This document shows, piece after piece, positions 11,187 through 20,560 of a stretch of 64,000 nucleotides of DNA. Within the stretch, counting starts at the first letter, position 1; every line of letters begins with the position of its first letter. The DNA comes from Symsagittifera roscoffensis (Eukaryota; Xenacoelomorpha; Acoela; Convolutidae). Made by a program: the position numbers and the translations under genes. The stretch is from assembly GCF_963678635.1 (NCBI RefSeq), contig NC_087063.1, forward strand, positions 8,774,386 to 8,838,385, written 5' to 3'. The notes under the pieces are model-generated. The model worked only from the letters and a program-made list of their open reading frames with translations, ran no database searches and was not told the origin of the DNA.

Positions 11187-11608
11187 GAGACACTAACTGG
11201 TCTACCATTTCCGCATGCATCTCCGAGGAGAACAGTGTTCCGTACGCCTTCTGCTTCATGGTCGTGCCTCTTATCAACACTCATGCTTTTGTTCTAGATT
11301 CAGTAGTGACTCTAAAGAACCAAACATGCTGTAGAATCCTAGTGCAGTCACTAGATTCACCTCAGTTCCTCCATGGTAGCCTGCAATTAGTTCCATTTCC
11401 GTTTTCGCTTTCATTACTAGGTTTCCGAATAATATCGTCATTTGCTTATGTTGCTTCGCAAGAGTCTTCACACAGTCCAAACCTCCATACATGTGACCTT
11501 CCAGTCTACAGACTTTCGCTAGACAGCTACCAGGTTCAACCCAGTCCTCTGGTCCCCAGCCAGGCAACTCCACATTGTTTTCTTTGTTTCTTTTGGAGGC
11601 CGTTGTCA
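11187..11608 (-). pseudogene. Duplicated fragment of accessory protein beta
   Basis: On the minus strand this reads WGPEDWVEPGSCLAKVCRL and later NLVTALGFYSMFGSLESLLN. It is a second, slightly different copy of 13171-12888, which reads NLVTALAIYSMFGSLDSLLN. Its left end (11187-11260) matches 14110-14190 instead (TTTCCGCATGCATCTCCGAG). The fragment is therefore a mosaic of two accessory-region pieces, probably a local copying event. The shared PGSCL cysteine motif links it to the 311-aa beta protein of element D. Confidence 0.6.
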
Positions 11609-11839
11609 TCAAGTTGCAAATGATATTCTGACGCTGTTGGAGGCAGTCTTCCAACACTTCTGCTCTTCTACCATTTGTTTGCAACAAGGTAGAGGATCTA
11701 CGCTCGTCTCCCTTTTTCTGCAGAAGCTGTTGTGGAGGCACAACGTCAGGTTTCTTTCTAGGTCTTCGTTCATAATTTCTTCTCTTTCTCTCCCGTCACA
11801 TTTATTTGTTCTGGACGTCTTTTTTAAAGCAGTGGTCAC
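11609..11839 (-). pseudogene. Accessory protein gamma fragment, element C
   Basis: The frame contains EDLERNLTLCLHNSFCRKRE, matching EDLAKNVSLSLHNSFCMNRE of the gamma ORF in element D (59793-60389), including the preceding THRNAVTTA/THRNAITTG segment. It is separated from the upstream 154-codon frame by a one-base frameshift near 11850. Function unknown; no membrane segment or catalytic motif visible. Confidence 0.55.
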
Positions 11840-11853
11840 TGCATTCCGATGAG

Positions 11854-12318
11854 TTACAAAACTCGCTTGAAAGCTCCCGCTCCAATGTCCAGCTCATACT
11901 CACTGTACACCCTGCTGTGCTTCGACATATGCTTCTTGGCATACTCATATAAACGTGCAGTCATGTTGGCTCTAAACCGTGACACCAGTCGTCTTCTGGC
12001 CCCCCATATCTTCTTCACTTCCATCGGAATGTTCACGATTTTGCACATTGTCTCAAAACGATCTAAATCTTTTAGACAATCCAATTCCTGTAATTGTTCT
12101 CTCGTCGTCATCTCCTGTCGATTGTTCTCCTTCACATAAACTTCCAGCCATCGAATTGCCATCAAAACTCCCACTAATACTATCGTTATGGGCTGTGGTG
12201 AATCTGATAAACCCATGGAGAGCAGCTCTCCAGAGTCCCAGATCAACACCAGATTACTGCGCCCGTGATACCACCATGTTTGTAACAAGCAATGGCAGAG
12301 GAATTCATCATGCGTCAT
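11854..12318 (-). pseudogene. Accessory ORF piece, element C (154 codons)
   Basis: This piece is basic and helical, with RARRRLVSRFRANMTARLYE-like composition, ending in DIGAGAFKR. That end aligns with EIGPEAFRR of element D gamma, just before the shared THRNA segment. It therefore probably belongs to the same beta-gamma polypeptide, split here by indels. The first 60 residues have no counterpart I can see in element D. Function unknown. Confidence 0.45.
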
Positions 12319-12330
12319 TTTGATGCTCCT

Positions 12331-13171
12331 CTAATTACGCTTCCCCGACGCTTTCAGTAGTGGTTCCATTTCCATTATTACTCGGTAGATTTTGTCGTTT
12401 TCATCTACTGCATTGTAATCTGTTGCTGTTGATCCTTTCTGCTTTTGTCTTTCAAAATCACTAAAATTCCAACTAGCGTATCCAATGGACTTCTTTCCCA
12501 GTGTCGGTTCTAACTCTTGCTTGGTTCTTTCTGGAACTGCTGCAAACATCTTACATAGCAACTCGTAGGACTTCTCTGACATTCTCGCCAGTCTTACACA
12601 TTTCGGCCGTGAGAAGGCTTGGTCCATAATCGTCCTTGTACTCTTCACGTCCACTGCCACAAAGTGCACCGGATATCGGCTTCTACACATCGGAGCCAAC
12701 GTCAATCCCACCAGGTATCGCGCTCCCGATGGTCGTCTGCGATAAGCATCCTTTTGCCGAATGTTCATTTCTGCTTCTATGGCTTCTTTCCACTTTCCAA
12801 TGTACTTCTGTTCAGTTTGTAACGCTCCCGGAAACACTTCTACGCTGATGGCCGTGACCATCTCATGCTTTTTTTCTAGATTCAATAGTGAGTCTAAAGA
12901 ACCAAACATGCTGTAGATTGCTAGTGCAGTCACTAGATTCACCTCAGTTCCTCCGTGGTAATCTGCAATTAGTTCCGTTTACGTTTTGGCTTTCATTTCT
13001 ATGTTTCCGAATCATATCGTCAATTGCTTATGTTGCTTCGCAAAGGCCTTCACACAGTCTACAGACTTTTGCCAGACAGCTACCAGATTCAACCCAGTCC
13101 TCTGGTCCCCAGCGAGGCAACTCCACATTGTTTCCCTGTTGCTTTTGGAGGCCGTTGTCATCAAGATCTAA
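12331..13171 (-). pseudogene. Accessory protein beta, element C (203-aa ORF plus upstream fragment)
   Basis: The 203-aa frame (12331-12942) begins MNLVTALAIYSMFGSLDSLL and contains PKCVRLARMSEKSYELLCKM. Element D beta (60212-61147) carries NIATALGLFSRMCSLQSLEM and PKCVRLARMSHHSHRLLRKI at the same spacing, so the two are homologous. Further upstream (to 13171) a broken frame gives WGPEDWVESGSCL, matching beta's EPGSCL segment. No enzyme motif, signal peptide or membrane helix is evident. I do not recognise the family. Confidence 0.55.
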
Positions 13172-13275
13172 ATGATATTTAGGTCACGCAATTTAAAGTC
13201 TGAATTCAGCTCCCTCTACACTTCCTGTGTTGCACTCAATACCGAATCGGCATTAGGACTCGGACACCATGATGG

Positions 13276-13587
13276 TTATATCAGCTCCCACACCTCCATT
13301 AGACTAGTCCTTAGTATTTTGTCCGAGAACCCCAATCCAAATTCTCCTCGGCTGTCAGATTTTGGCACTGAAGGTGCAGTCACCTTTACTTCCAACACAA
13401 GTCCCAGCTTAACCTGCTGATTAGCAGCGTTCCTTATCGTCGCATATCTTGACGTCCAGAATCTTAACAACACCGACTGCTCGTAGTGGAAGAAACAATC
13501 ACGTATGTCTTCATTATTGAAAGGGTTGTATTCCATTCCAACGATACCGGATACGTAACTGTACGACTTTTTCCTGATCGGCCGCAA
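13276..13587 (-). pseudogene. Alpha C-terminal segment, element C (103 codons)
   Basis: The frame contains YSYVSGIVGMEYNPFNNEDI and LLRFWTSR. This aligns with the C-terminus of element D alpha (61152-62339), YRYVSAVMGIAYNPF and LLKFWTEK. In element D this segment is fused directly to the alpha N-terminal region. In element C the alpha N-terminal part lies 5 kb upstream (18534-19583), with the SGNH block between. Function unknown. Confidence 0.5.
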
Positions 13588-13619
13588 TATTCACTGGACT
13601 TTGGCAATGCTCCCATAGA

Positions 13620-13997
13620 TTATTTTGTGAGTCTCAGCTCCTTGTTCGAGAATCTCCGCATTGCATCAATCTTCTTCATTGGTTCCAGGTCTACGGGCTC
13701 CTTCATGTTCACGCGCATCGGTTTACTTTGGTTTATATCTAGAAGAGCTTGCAAGAGCAAAGTTTTCGCTCGATCATCGCCTTCTTTCAGCATCTTGGCA
13801 CAAGTGTTCAACGCTGGTACCGATATTTGTTCTAGCATGAAGCGAACGAAACATAGAGCGTCTCTCCGCTTCGCGCACGCTACTGCCGCCCCTTCTCGGG
13901 TCATTAAGTCTCTTATACTCGACTTCAAGAACACTTTTTCTTCTTTCGACCTTTTCCTTTCCTCCGAATCGTACTCTTCCTTCGTCAGTCCAGTCAT
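13620..13997 (-). CDS. Uncharacterised accessory ORF (125 aa)
   Basis: This is a basic, helical ORF starting MTGLTKEEYDSEERKRSKEE, with no recognised motif. Its ATG overlaps the stop of the upstream 135-aa ORF as ATGA (13994-13997, minus strand), so coupled translation or a single frameshifted gene are both possible. It may be only a fragment of a larger decayed accessory protein. Confidence 0.35.
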   Translation of the reverse strand: MTGLTKEEYDSEERKRSKEEKVFLKSSIRDLMTREGAAVACAKRRDALCFVRFMLEQISVPALNTCAKMLKEGDDRAKTLLLQALLDINQSKPMRVNMKEPVDLEPMKKIDAMRRFSNKELRLTK

Positions 13998-14401
13998 CCA
14001 GAAGCGAACCTAAGTTGTAGCTCCGTTGTCACGCAAGGCATCGCTATCAGAGCGTTGATTTTCGTAGTGGTTCTCATTTCTTCTTCAAGGTGTCGTAGCA
14101 CCACCGCTCTCCATGGTAGACTCACTAACTGGTCTATCGTTTCCGCATGCATCTCCGAGGAGAACAGTGTTTGGTACACCTTCTGCTTCATGGTTGCGCC
14201 TTGTATCATCGTCTTCAGGTAACAGTCCATGGCGCCCTTGTTCTCTAGAGCAATTATGTGTCCTCCAGCCGAGTTTCTGTACTCCACCAATTCCATGTAT
14301 CCACCAGCGGGTTCATCAATCAAGACGGTTTCCGATACTGTCAACCAGTTATACTCCACTGGGATTAGCTGTCCTACGACGCTTCCTTTTCCAGGGTTCA
14401 T
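13994..14401 (-). CDS. Uncharacterised accessory ORF (135 aa)
   Basis: This ORF starts MNPGKGSVVGQLIPVEYNWL and has mixed beta/alpha character with two hydrophobic patches, but no signal peptide or catalytic motif I recognise. Part of its coding sequence (about 14110-14190) reappears at 11187-11260, showing local duplication. It overlaps the next ORF by an ATGA. Likely a piece of element C accessory coding sequence. Confidence 0.35.
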   Translation of the reverse strand: MNPGKGSVVGQLIPVEYNWLTVSETVLIDEPAGGYMELVEYRNSAGGHIIALENKGAMDCYLKTMIQGATMKQKVYQTLFSSEMHAETIDQLVSLPWRAVVLRHLEEEMRTTTKINALIAMPCVTTELQLRFASG

Positions 14402-14470
14402 GGAAGGTGGTTTAAAACCTCATAGGGTACTTTCTCCACACTAGCTAAGTATTTCCATTTCTAATGTCGG

Positions 14471-15300
14471 TCACTCTAATGTGCGGTCACTCCTCTTGGT
14501 TTTATAACTGGCACACCATAATTCTGCCATGAGAATGGGTGGCACCATCGTCACATCGGTCAATTTTCTCTCTGTGCCGGGCAATCGATCATCGCCTTGT
14601 CCCATATCCTTGACTTCTTCGACACGCTTCCGTTGGGCCAAACTGACCGCTTTCACTGAAATATCAGAGTCTACTTTCGTTTTTCCAGCTTTCCTCAAGG
14701 TCATTTTGCTGCAAAGTTTCATTTTCATATCATTAATCCTGTCAATCACCATTTTCGATCGCATCGTTCCTTTTCGGGTTCTTGATAGAAATTATAAATC
14801 ATTGCTGCCTTCTTGCTGAGCGGCTTTCATGACAGAATTCACTTCACTTTCATCAGTGCCCGAATCGAATAACAACTCGCTCAATCTAATGTCGCTCCAG
14901 TCAGAGTGCGGTCACTCCCCTTGGTTTCATAACTGGCACACCATAGTTCTGCCATGAGAATGGGTGGCACCATCGTCACATCGGTCAATTTTCTCTCTGT
15001 GCCGGGCAATCGATCATCGCCTTGTCCCATATCCTTGACTTCTTCGACACGCTTCCGTTGGGCCAAACTGACCGCTTTCACTGAAATTTCAGAGTCTACT
15101 TTAGTTTTTCCAGCTTTCCTCAACGTCATTTTGCTGCAAAGTTTCATTTTCATATCATTAATCCTGTCAATCACCATTTTCGATCGCATCGTTCCTTTTC
15201 GGGTTCCTGACAGAAATTATAATTCATTGCTGCCTTCTTGCTGAGCGGCTTTCATGACAGAATTCACTTCATTTTCATCAGTGCCCGAATCGAATAACAA
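14471..15300 (-). repeat. Tandem pair of about 410-bp units with a coding fragment
   Basis: Two adjacent copies (about 14478-14889 and 14890-15300) share nearly all of their sequence, including TGAGAATGGGTGGCACCATC and GGCAATCGATCATCGCCTTG. On the minus strand each encodes about 100 residues beginning MRSKMVIDRINDMKMKLCSK, a basic helical segment of unknown function. The pair differs at a few positions (KTKVDSDIS against KTKVDSEIS). A partial first unit and a complete second unit recur at 21900-22550, because this region is part of the larger tandem duplication. Confidence 0.8.
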
Positions 15301-15490
15301 CTCGCTCAATCTCTCTTCGCATTCATCCAATTTGTCGAGGATCTCTCGCATCAAAAATCTGTTGAGGCCTGCCTTCAGCTTTTCATTGAGTAGTCCCGCA
15401 GCACTGAACTACCGCCCAAACCTCTTCCATGAAGACAACTCTGTCCATATTACATCCTGTTCTATTCTCGTGGTCTCTGTGGTGAACTTC

Positions 15491-16279
15491 TCACTCTTCT
15501 TCTGGTAAAATTCCTAAGAAAGCTACTCTGGCATTGCCTTCTAGCCTTCTTCTCCTCGGAGATTCCATTAAGAGTTTCTTTTCGATAGTTTTAGAATTGA
15601 CCGGAGAGCTGCTCTCCAGCAATTTTTGGTTTACATCCATGAAGGCTGACGGAGATTCCAGTGTGGAAGTTTCATCCTCTGCTGGCTCAGTCGTTCCTTC
15701 TAACGTTCCCGTCTCGACTTCAAAGTCCTCTAGGAAATTGAAATTCAGGCTAGACATCCCACCTGTCGAAGCCTTATCGTCATCCTTTCCTGCCTGATCT
15801 GGCTCCTGATGCCTAGGTTCCTCCGATCGACGTTGGTCTTCTCCTTCCTTGTCGTCTCGCTTCCGATTCTTCCCTGAACTCGAAGGGCCTTGCTCTTCAC
15901 TCCCGGTTCCGTCTGGAAACTTCGGTATGACTAGCCTGCCAGCTGACGTGTCTTCTTCTTCTCCGTGCTTTATCTTGATTTCTTCACAGCCGAAGGGCGC
16001 CAGTGCAGTCCTCGTCAACAGTCTCCCGCTTATCGTCAATTCAGGCTTCACGTTCATCACGATTAGCGCGGCTTCCTGCAACTCTACCTTGCCTCTCATG
16101 ATCATTAGCGTCAGGTCCAATTTCGCCAACTCTTCTTCAAATCTTCCGGGTTTCGGAGTGGCTGTATTGGTGATTCGCCTCCTCGTAGATTCATCCGTGT
16201 ACGCAAACTGCGTGTATTGTATTACAGCAGCGTTCCTGCCCACGAAGCACGGATCCATCGTTTCGGAGAACTTCGCCAT
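15491..16279 (-). CDS. Charged 262-aa accessory ORF, copy 1 (empty insertion site)
   Basis: This ORF starts MAKFSETMDPCFVGRNAAVI. Residues 1-120 look folded, followed by a long Glu/Lys/Ser-rich disordered tail, ending RRRRLEGNARVAFLGILPEEE. No known domain recognised. The sequence GGCATTGCCTT at 15530-15540 is the uninterrupted version of the site into which the 18.9-kb element inserted in copy 2. Copy 2 (41699-42445) therefore loses the last residues. The position downstream of the SGNH genes suggests it is part of the element's accessory set. Confidence 0.5.
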   Translation of the reverse strand: MAKFSETMDPCFVGRNAAVIQYTQFAYTDESTRRRITNTATPKPGRFEEELAKLDLTLMIMRGKVELQEAALIVMNVKPELTISGRLLTRTALAPFGCEEIKIKHGEEEDTSAGRLVIPKFPDGTGSEEQGPSSSGKNRKRDDKEGEDQRRSEEPRHQEPDQAGKDDDKASTGGMSSLNFNFLEDFEVETGTLEGTTEPAEDETSTLESPSAFMDVNQKLLESSSPVNSKTIEKKLLMESPRRRRLEGNARVAFLGILPEEE

Positions 16280-16702
16280 CCTCCTCTCTTTCGTTTCAAA
16301 GGCTCTCAGAGTTTTGGGAACACTTCAATAGGTCCTCTATCTATTTCACCCATTCGGTCACGGAAATGATCGTCAAAGTTTATTGCTGTCATCTCTGGCA
16401 CTGATATCTTCGCGAACAGCAAATCTTTGCTCATCAATGCTCGTAACACACTTTGCTCACACCTATTGACTGCACTCCCATCCACTGCTCAAATGAGGTT
16501 CAGGTGCTACACCGACCTTCTATATGCTTCCACTTTAACGTCAGCCAACGCGAATGTTACTGCAGGACCGCATATCACTGTCACGAACTACGTGGCTCCT
16601 CTGATCAATGCTAAGGGATCGGTCCGCATAACCAAGCTTAGGTCAATTAGCAGGGGCATGCCCCCAGCATGACGTCGCACGTCTTCCTCCCTCTGAATCG
16701 TC
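16280..16702 (-). other. Interrupted accessory coding stretch
   Basis: No intact minus-strand ORF of useful length. Short open pieces just upstream of the 262-aa start suggest decayed coding sequence. Repeated at 42446-42868. Confidence 0.35.
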
Positions 16703-17422
16703 TCATCCTCTCCTGTCCCAAAGCGATTCTGCAGCAGGACGTATTGGATAAGAGTATACCTTATTCTCTATTCCGCAATTTGGGGCAGATATGATCACAT
16801 CATATTTCCCTTCCGAGAGCAACGCCATCATAGCGTGTACAAACTTCAGTCCATCCGGGAGATGTGCATATCCCGGAGACAGTGCAAACATGGCTCTCGG
16901 TGTTATCTTGGAGAAGGCACCTCTTTTCAGGGTGTCCACTACTTCACCCATCGATTCGAGGATATATTTTATAGCTGGCGATACAGCGTCTTCGACCGTC
17001 GTAGTCTCTCTGAGTCTGCTCAGCAAACCCCTACTGTGTAGATGGTCGTTTATAGCGGCAAATACGATTGTGATCGAGTTCATTTCCGACTGTTTTTGTA
17101 CCCCGATGGCCATTGACACCGACTGCATTAGGTCCAGTTCGACCGCTGCCAACATTATAATGTCAGGCCAAAACAGAGGCTGGGAGGTATGTACGAAGTC
17201 TGAGTTCGCAACTATCATAATCTTTGCTTTTCTCCTTTCTGCTTTGTCATCCGCTGCGAAGATGGTCTCGTCTTTCCTAATCGTCTTCATTCCACCATAT
17301 CTCTGAACATCGCCTTCTTGAGTCATCTGTTTCGGGAACGCTCGATCTTCTACGTGACCTGGGGGTGCTCGTATCTGCCTGAACATTTTCACGTGTTGTC
17401 CTATTGGTGCCCTCCTTGTCAA
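16703..17422 (-). CDS. Possible second SGNH-like protein (239 aa), copy 1
   Basis: The ORF starts MTRRAPIGQHVKMFRQIRAP. Its core reads KIMIVANSDFVHTSQPLFWP, then ITIVFAAINDHLHSRGLLSR, then MFALSPGYAHLPDGLKF and YDVIISAPN. The alternation of hydrophobic strands with loops, and INDHL where SGNH hydrolases carry their GxND block, suggest a divergent Rossmann-like SGNH fold. The block I serine motif would be NSD rather than GDS and no DxxH block is apparent, so catalytic activity is doubtful. It lies just after the true SGNH gene. The only difference I notice in copy 2 (42869-43588) is in the flanks. Confidence 0.4.
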   Translation of the reverse strand: MTRRAPIGQHVKMFRQIRAPPGHVEDRAFPKQMTQEGDVQRYGGMKTIRKDETIFAADDKAERRKAKIMIVANSDFVHTSQPLFWPDIIMLAAVELDLMQSVSMAIGVQKQSEMNSITIVFAAINDHLHSRGLLSRLRETTTVEDAVSPAIKYILESMGEVVDTLKRGAFSKITPRAMFALSPGYAHLPDGLKFVHAMMALLSEGKYDVIISAPNCGIENKVYSYPIRPAAESLWDRRG

Positions 17423-17543
17423 GAAATTTGCGGGCCTTTCTTCTCGATTTGTACATCATGATTCAGTTTTACATCCTGCAAAGGTCTTGCATTTACTAGA
17501 CCCATTGTATTGTTTGAGGGTAGTCCCTCTAAATCAGAAAATC

Positions 17544-17747
17544 TCAAGGCGTCATGGAGCTGAAATTTATGCCAGCTGCCATCAACCAGTCTACGCCTGC
17601 GATCGAGTACAGTCCGTTGTCGGATAATCTCGCTCCATTTAATATTCTCATGGCATCTGCTGCAAACCTTACGGTCTGAAGATTCAATTTCATCGGGTCC
17701 TGTTTGTTAATAAGCCAGGTAGAAGGTATGGGCCTCGACCACATCAA
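17544..17747 (-). pseudogene. Short accessory ORF after SGNH gene (67 codons), copy 1
   Basis: The frame starts MMWSRPIPSTWLINKQDPMK and contains MRILNGARLSDNGLYSIAGV. It begins inside the 3' end of the SGNH frame (17707), which hints at one more frameshift in a longer original frame that linked the SGNH domain to the 239-aa protein. Repeated at 43710-43913. Confidence 0.3.
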
Positions 17748-18598
17748 AAAGCTCCTGTCTGGTCGTCGCTCCTCTCAGCTGGTACTCGTTGTCTCTGATC
17801 TTGTCTCTGATCTCGAGGTGCTTGTCGTCTCCGCGGTCGGATTGATAGGTCCTAATCTTCGTCCTGGATGAATGGTTCTTCTTATTGGCGCTTCTCCCTA
17901 TCGATCCTGTAGACCTGTCCTTTGCCCTGGCCAGATGTGTTTCTAGGTCAAGGGGCGCTAAGGCAGAAATTGCCGGCTCGTTCGTTGTTTCTTCTTTCTT
18001 CAGCACTCCCGTGTCAAAGAGCGCGACTTTGATTTCATCCAGTCGCTCTTGGAAGACTTGGTTCAACCAGGCTTGTCCTTCGATACTATCAAAGTGGATC
18101 CCATCGGTGGTTAATCTGGCCTGTTCGATAGCTCTCAGTTCGTGTTCAATGTCTATAAGAATCATCCGTCCAACATTCCGACTCGCCAGATTTCTCAGTA
18201 AATTGTTCCACCTGATGAAATCTTCATTATGCCTCCTTCCTGTCCATGTCAACGTTTCCGTGCTCATTGGTACGGTGCAGACGGTCAGTACCGCGCACTT
18301 GAATTTCTGCCAGAGAGTAGTGAATAGGCACACCATCATTGACTCCCATTGTGCCTCTTCCTCATCTGAGCCTCTAGATACATTGTTCGACCCTATTAGG
18401 ATCAATATGATAGGGATCCTCCCTGGGTTCATCAACTCCACCATTCGAAATAGCAGGGCTATCGTTGCACCTCCAAAGGCCATCACCGTAGTGATCCAGG
18501 AGGTCCTCAGGTTCTGTAGTACTCACCAAGCTGTCACCCAGTATCAGATGTGATGTCCCCAGTGGCGGTTGCTGCCGGTTTACTGCTGGGCACGTCAA
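17707..18598 (-). pseudogene. SGNH/GDSL hydrolase, frameshifted, copy 1
   Basis: SGNH hydrolases are serine esterases/lipases acting through a Ser-Asp-His site. Block I, LILGDSLVS, is at about 18524-18550 in one frame. After a one-base shift near 18510 the 259-codon frame (17707-18486) continues with FGGATIALLF, block III ILILIGSNNVSRG and block V TTDGIHFDSIEGQAWLN. All four signature residues (Ser, Gly, Asn, Asp-x-x-His) are therefore present, but split across frames. A second shift separates GDSL from the end of alpha. Both shifts occur in copy 2 as well. SGNH-type esterase domains are known in ORF1 of some LINEs (CR1); in an LTR element they are unusual. This copy has 21 bp more than copy 2. 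Confidence 0.65.
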
Positions 18599-19583
18599 TC
18601 ACTCGGGACAATTTCTTCATCGGCATCTCTCGTAACTTCCTGTCTGGGACCTTACAGCTCTCTGCTGGTAACGCTGTGTCACTAGCTCCCGTTCTCGCCA
18701 TCGTCTCTTGGCAGAGCTGTACTTTGCCCGTATCATCTATTGTTCCATAGGTTGCAGTCACCCCGGAACCGGGCACATTCCTAATAGCGACCAATCGTCC
18801 AGTTGTTTCTATCAATTTTCTCACTGTTTGCTCCACGACTGGGTCACCTAGGGTGTCACTCGGGTCCGGGATTGTCACTCGACCAATTGCAGCTGATAGT
18901 TGCGTCTCCGTTGTTTTACTCAACTCGCTAGGCTTCAAAAATTCTATCGGGGGCTGCCCACGTGGAATATTCCTTGTAGGTATCGCTCTTTCTACGGCTG
19001 TCGTCAACGCCAGCCGCTCGGATCGCTCTTTGTACTCTCGCCTCAAGCGCTCTATTTCTTCACCCTGTTTCTTGTTACAATCTTCAAACAGTCTTTTCCA
19101 CATATCTTTGTCTTCTTCCGTACTCAGCATGGTTTTGGTCAATTCGTCCAGCTCCCTTCTGGTCTTCTCCAGTTCCTCTATTGCTCCGTTAAGATCTTGC
19201 ATGGTTTCGTTCGTCTGAACCTCTTCATCTACTCTCGCCCTCTTTGGTGTCACAGCTGCTCTCAGTTGTGAACTAGACGAGGCAGCCTCGCTGTTCATCT
19301 CTTGATCAGGCCTAGGCTTGGTTGGCAGAGGCATCTCACCTGGCTTGTAGGTCCTGGAACTTCCCAATCCAGGCTCGTTCGCCAAGTCACTTCCTGAGAG
19401 AGCCCCGTTTCTCCACCTCATTACCCTCATGTTCGGGCAGTCTAGTACTCTTCTTTCTCCATATACTGCCATTAATAAGACTTCCGTGGGGCGGTCCCCA
19501 CGGTTATCATGTCCCAAGATGTTTATTAAGGCGGCCAGCATCATGACTACCTCTGGGTCCTCCAGAGCGAAGTCTCGATCCAT
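18534..19583 (-). CDS. Accessory protein alpha, coiled coil (349 aa), copy 1
   Basis: The ORF starts MDRDFALEDPEVVMMLAALI. A conserved N-terminal segment (TEVLLMAVYGE, then GSDLANEPGLGSSRTYKPGE, then MPLPTKP) matches TEAVLMVGYMTE...GFDLARNPELSNNTEYGAGD...FPLPARP of element D alpha (61152-62339). A long coiled coil follows at about residues 120-210 (ELEKTRRELDELTKTM and EIERLRREYKERSERL). The C-terminus probably once read on into the SGNH domain: the stop lies inside the GDS-encoding sequence in another frame. Looks like a structural or nucleic-acid-binding accessory; no enzyme motif. Confidence 0.55.
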   Translation of the reverse strand: MDRDFALEDPEVVMMLAALINILGHDNRGDRPTEVLLMAVYGERRVLDCPNMRVMRWRNGALSGSDLANEPGLGSSRTYKPGEMPLPTKPRPDQEMNSEAASSSSQLRAAVTPKRARVDEEVQTNETMQDLNGAIEELEKTRRELDELTKTMLSTEEDKDMWKRLFEDCNKKQGEEIERLRREYKERSERLALTTAVERAIPTRNIPRGQPPIEFLKPSELSKTTETQLSAAIGRVTIPDPSDTLGDPVVEQTVRKLIETTGRLVAIRNVPGSGVTATYGTIDDTGKVQLCQETMARTGASDTALPAESCKVPDRKLREMPMKKLSRVIDVPSSKPAATATGDITSDTG

Positions 19584-20130
19584 CTATCATCGGTCCTACG
19601 TACGCCTCTTCCAGGTCCATCACTTCGTTCAAGTCGAAGTTGTCCATCTTCTTTTAGATTCGATTCTATTATAAGGATGATCAATTGAAATCAGGTGATT
19701 AATTAAACGATCAATCAGAATCTAGAAAAGAGGTCACTAATATCACATTTGTCAATTTTACTCCAATTTTATATTAAAATTTATTTAAAACAGTCAGATA
19801 AAAACACTTTGATCTTTAAAATTTATTAAAATTATTTTATTGCTAAAGTTTTACAATTCGACCTATAAATGGCAGTCCAAACTTTACATCTATTCCTAAG
19901 ATTGTCATCCGGTCATTCATTGTCACTAATCCCTTCTTACCCAGGGTCTTAATAACGTAACACATAACATAACATAAAACAACACACTAGTATGTAAGTA
20001 TACTTGTAAGTATACATGTATGTTAGTGTCAGAAAAGATTACGTGTATCAGTGCATACAGCTCCAGTGGATGCAGTCGTCCTCGGTTGGGGTCGTACACT
20101 GGAAGCTAGAGCTCCTTCACCTCACTTTCC
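19584..20130 (-). promoter_or_regulatory. AT-rich non-coding leader of the alpha gene, copy 1
   Basis: This 550-bp stretch between the pol tail/macro region and alpha lacks ORFs and is far more AT-rich (19670-19870) than its surroundings. It carries a direct repeat GTAAGTATAC at 19994-20003 and 20006-20015. An internal promoter or splice region for an accessory mRNA is plausible, but only by position. Copy 2 has the same stretch at 45729-46275. Confidence 0.3.
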
Positions 20131-20540
20131 ACAAGGAAGTCTCTCAGTCACGTCAAGGACAAGAATAGGTTTTACGATTCCACGTGCCGCTTCTCCGTCG
20201 CCCTCGTCACCAAGAACCATAAACATTTTCCCGGTATCCGCGACGTCGCTGGAGGAAAAGCTGCTACGCCTCCTATCACTGGTCTTTGCTTCCAAAAAAT
20301 TCGATGTTTTTGTATTTTATCTTATAATCCGCTGCTAACGCTGACTTAAAACTCATGTCCGCTGTGATTGCTATCGCACATGTCCTATTTGTAAGTACAA
20401 AATTGCTATCTGTCAATATTATGCTACTTGAGTAGTCGTTCGGCAAGTTAAAATATGACTCAACTACTCTCCCTATGTCCAGTTTCTTAGGGTCCTCGCC
20501 TGTCTCTGATTCTAGACCACCTGTCTCTCTTGCTATTCTT
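20130..20540 (-). pseudogene. Macro-domain-like segment, frameshifted, copy 1
   Basis: The minus-strand frame reads IILTDSNFVLTNRTCAIAIT, then ADMSFKSALAADYKIKYKNI, up to a stop near 20270. After a frameshift it continues GGVAAFPPA and PGKCLWFLVTRATEK. The pattern 'acidic residue plus DM.....AA.F...Y', then GG...LP, then FLVTR resembles macro (Appr-1''-p processing, ADP-ribose-binding) domains, which bind or hydrolyse ADP-ribose modifications. The intact relative is in element D (62979-63390). Here the frame is broken, so this copy is a pseudogene. Confidence 0.42.
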
Positions 20541-20560
20541 ATTTTTTTATGAATAATTTT

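Noticed and set aside
18510..18530. A 13-bp 'intron' GTGAGTACTACAG restoring the SGNH frame
   Set aside because: Too short for spliceosomal splicing and lacking a branch site; an indel is simpler.
15534..19674. Plus-strand ORFs (160, 171, 222, 121, 123 codons and their copies at 41.7-45.8 kb)
   Set aside because: Antisense to the minus-strand accessory ORFs, which share protein-level similarity with element D; no independent support.
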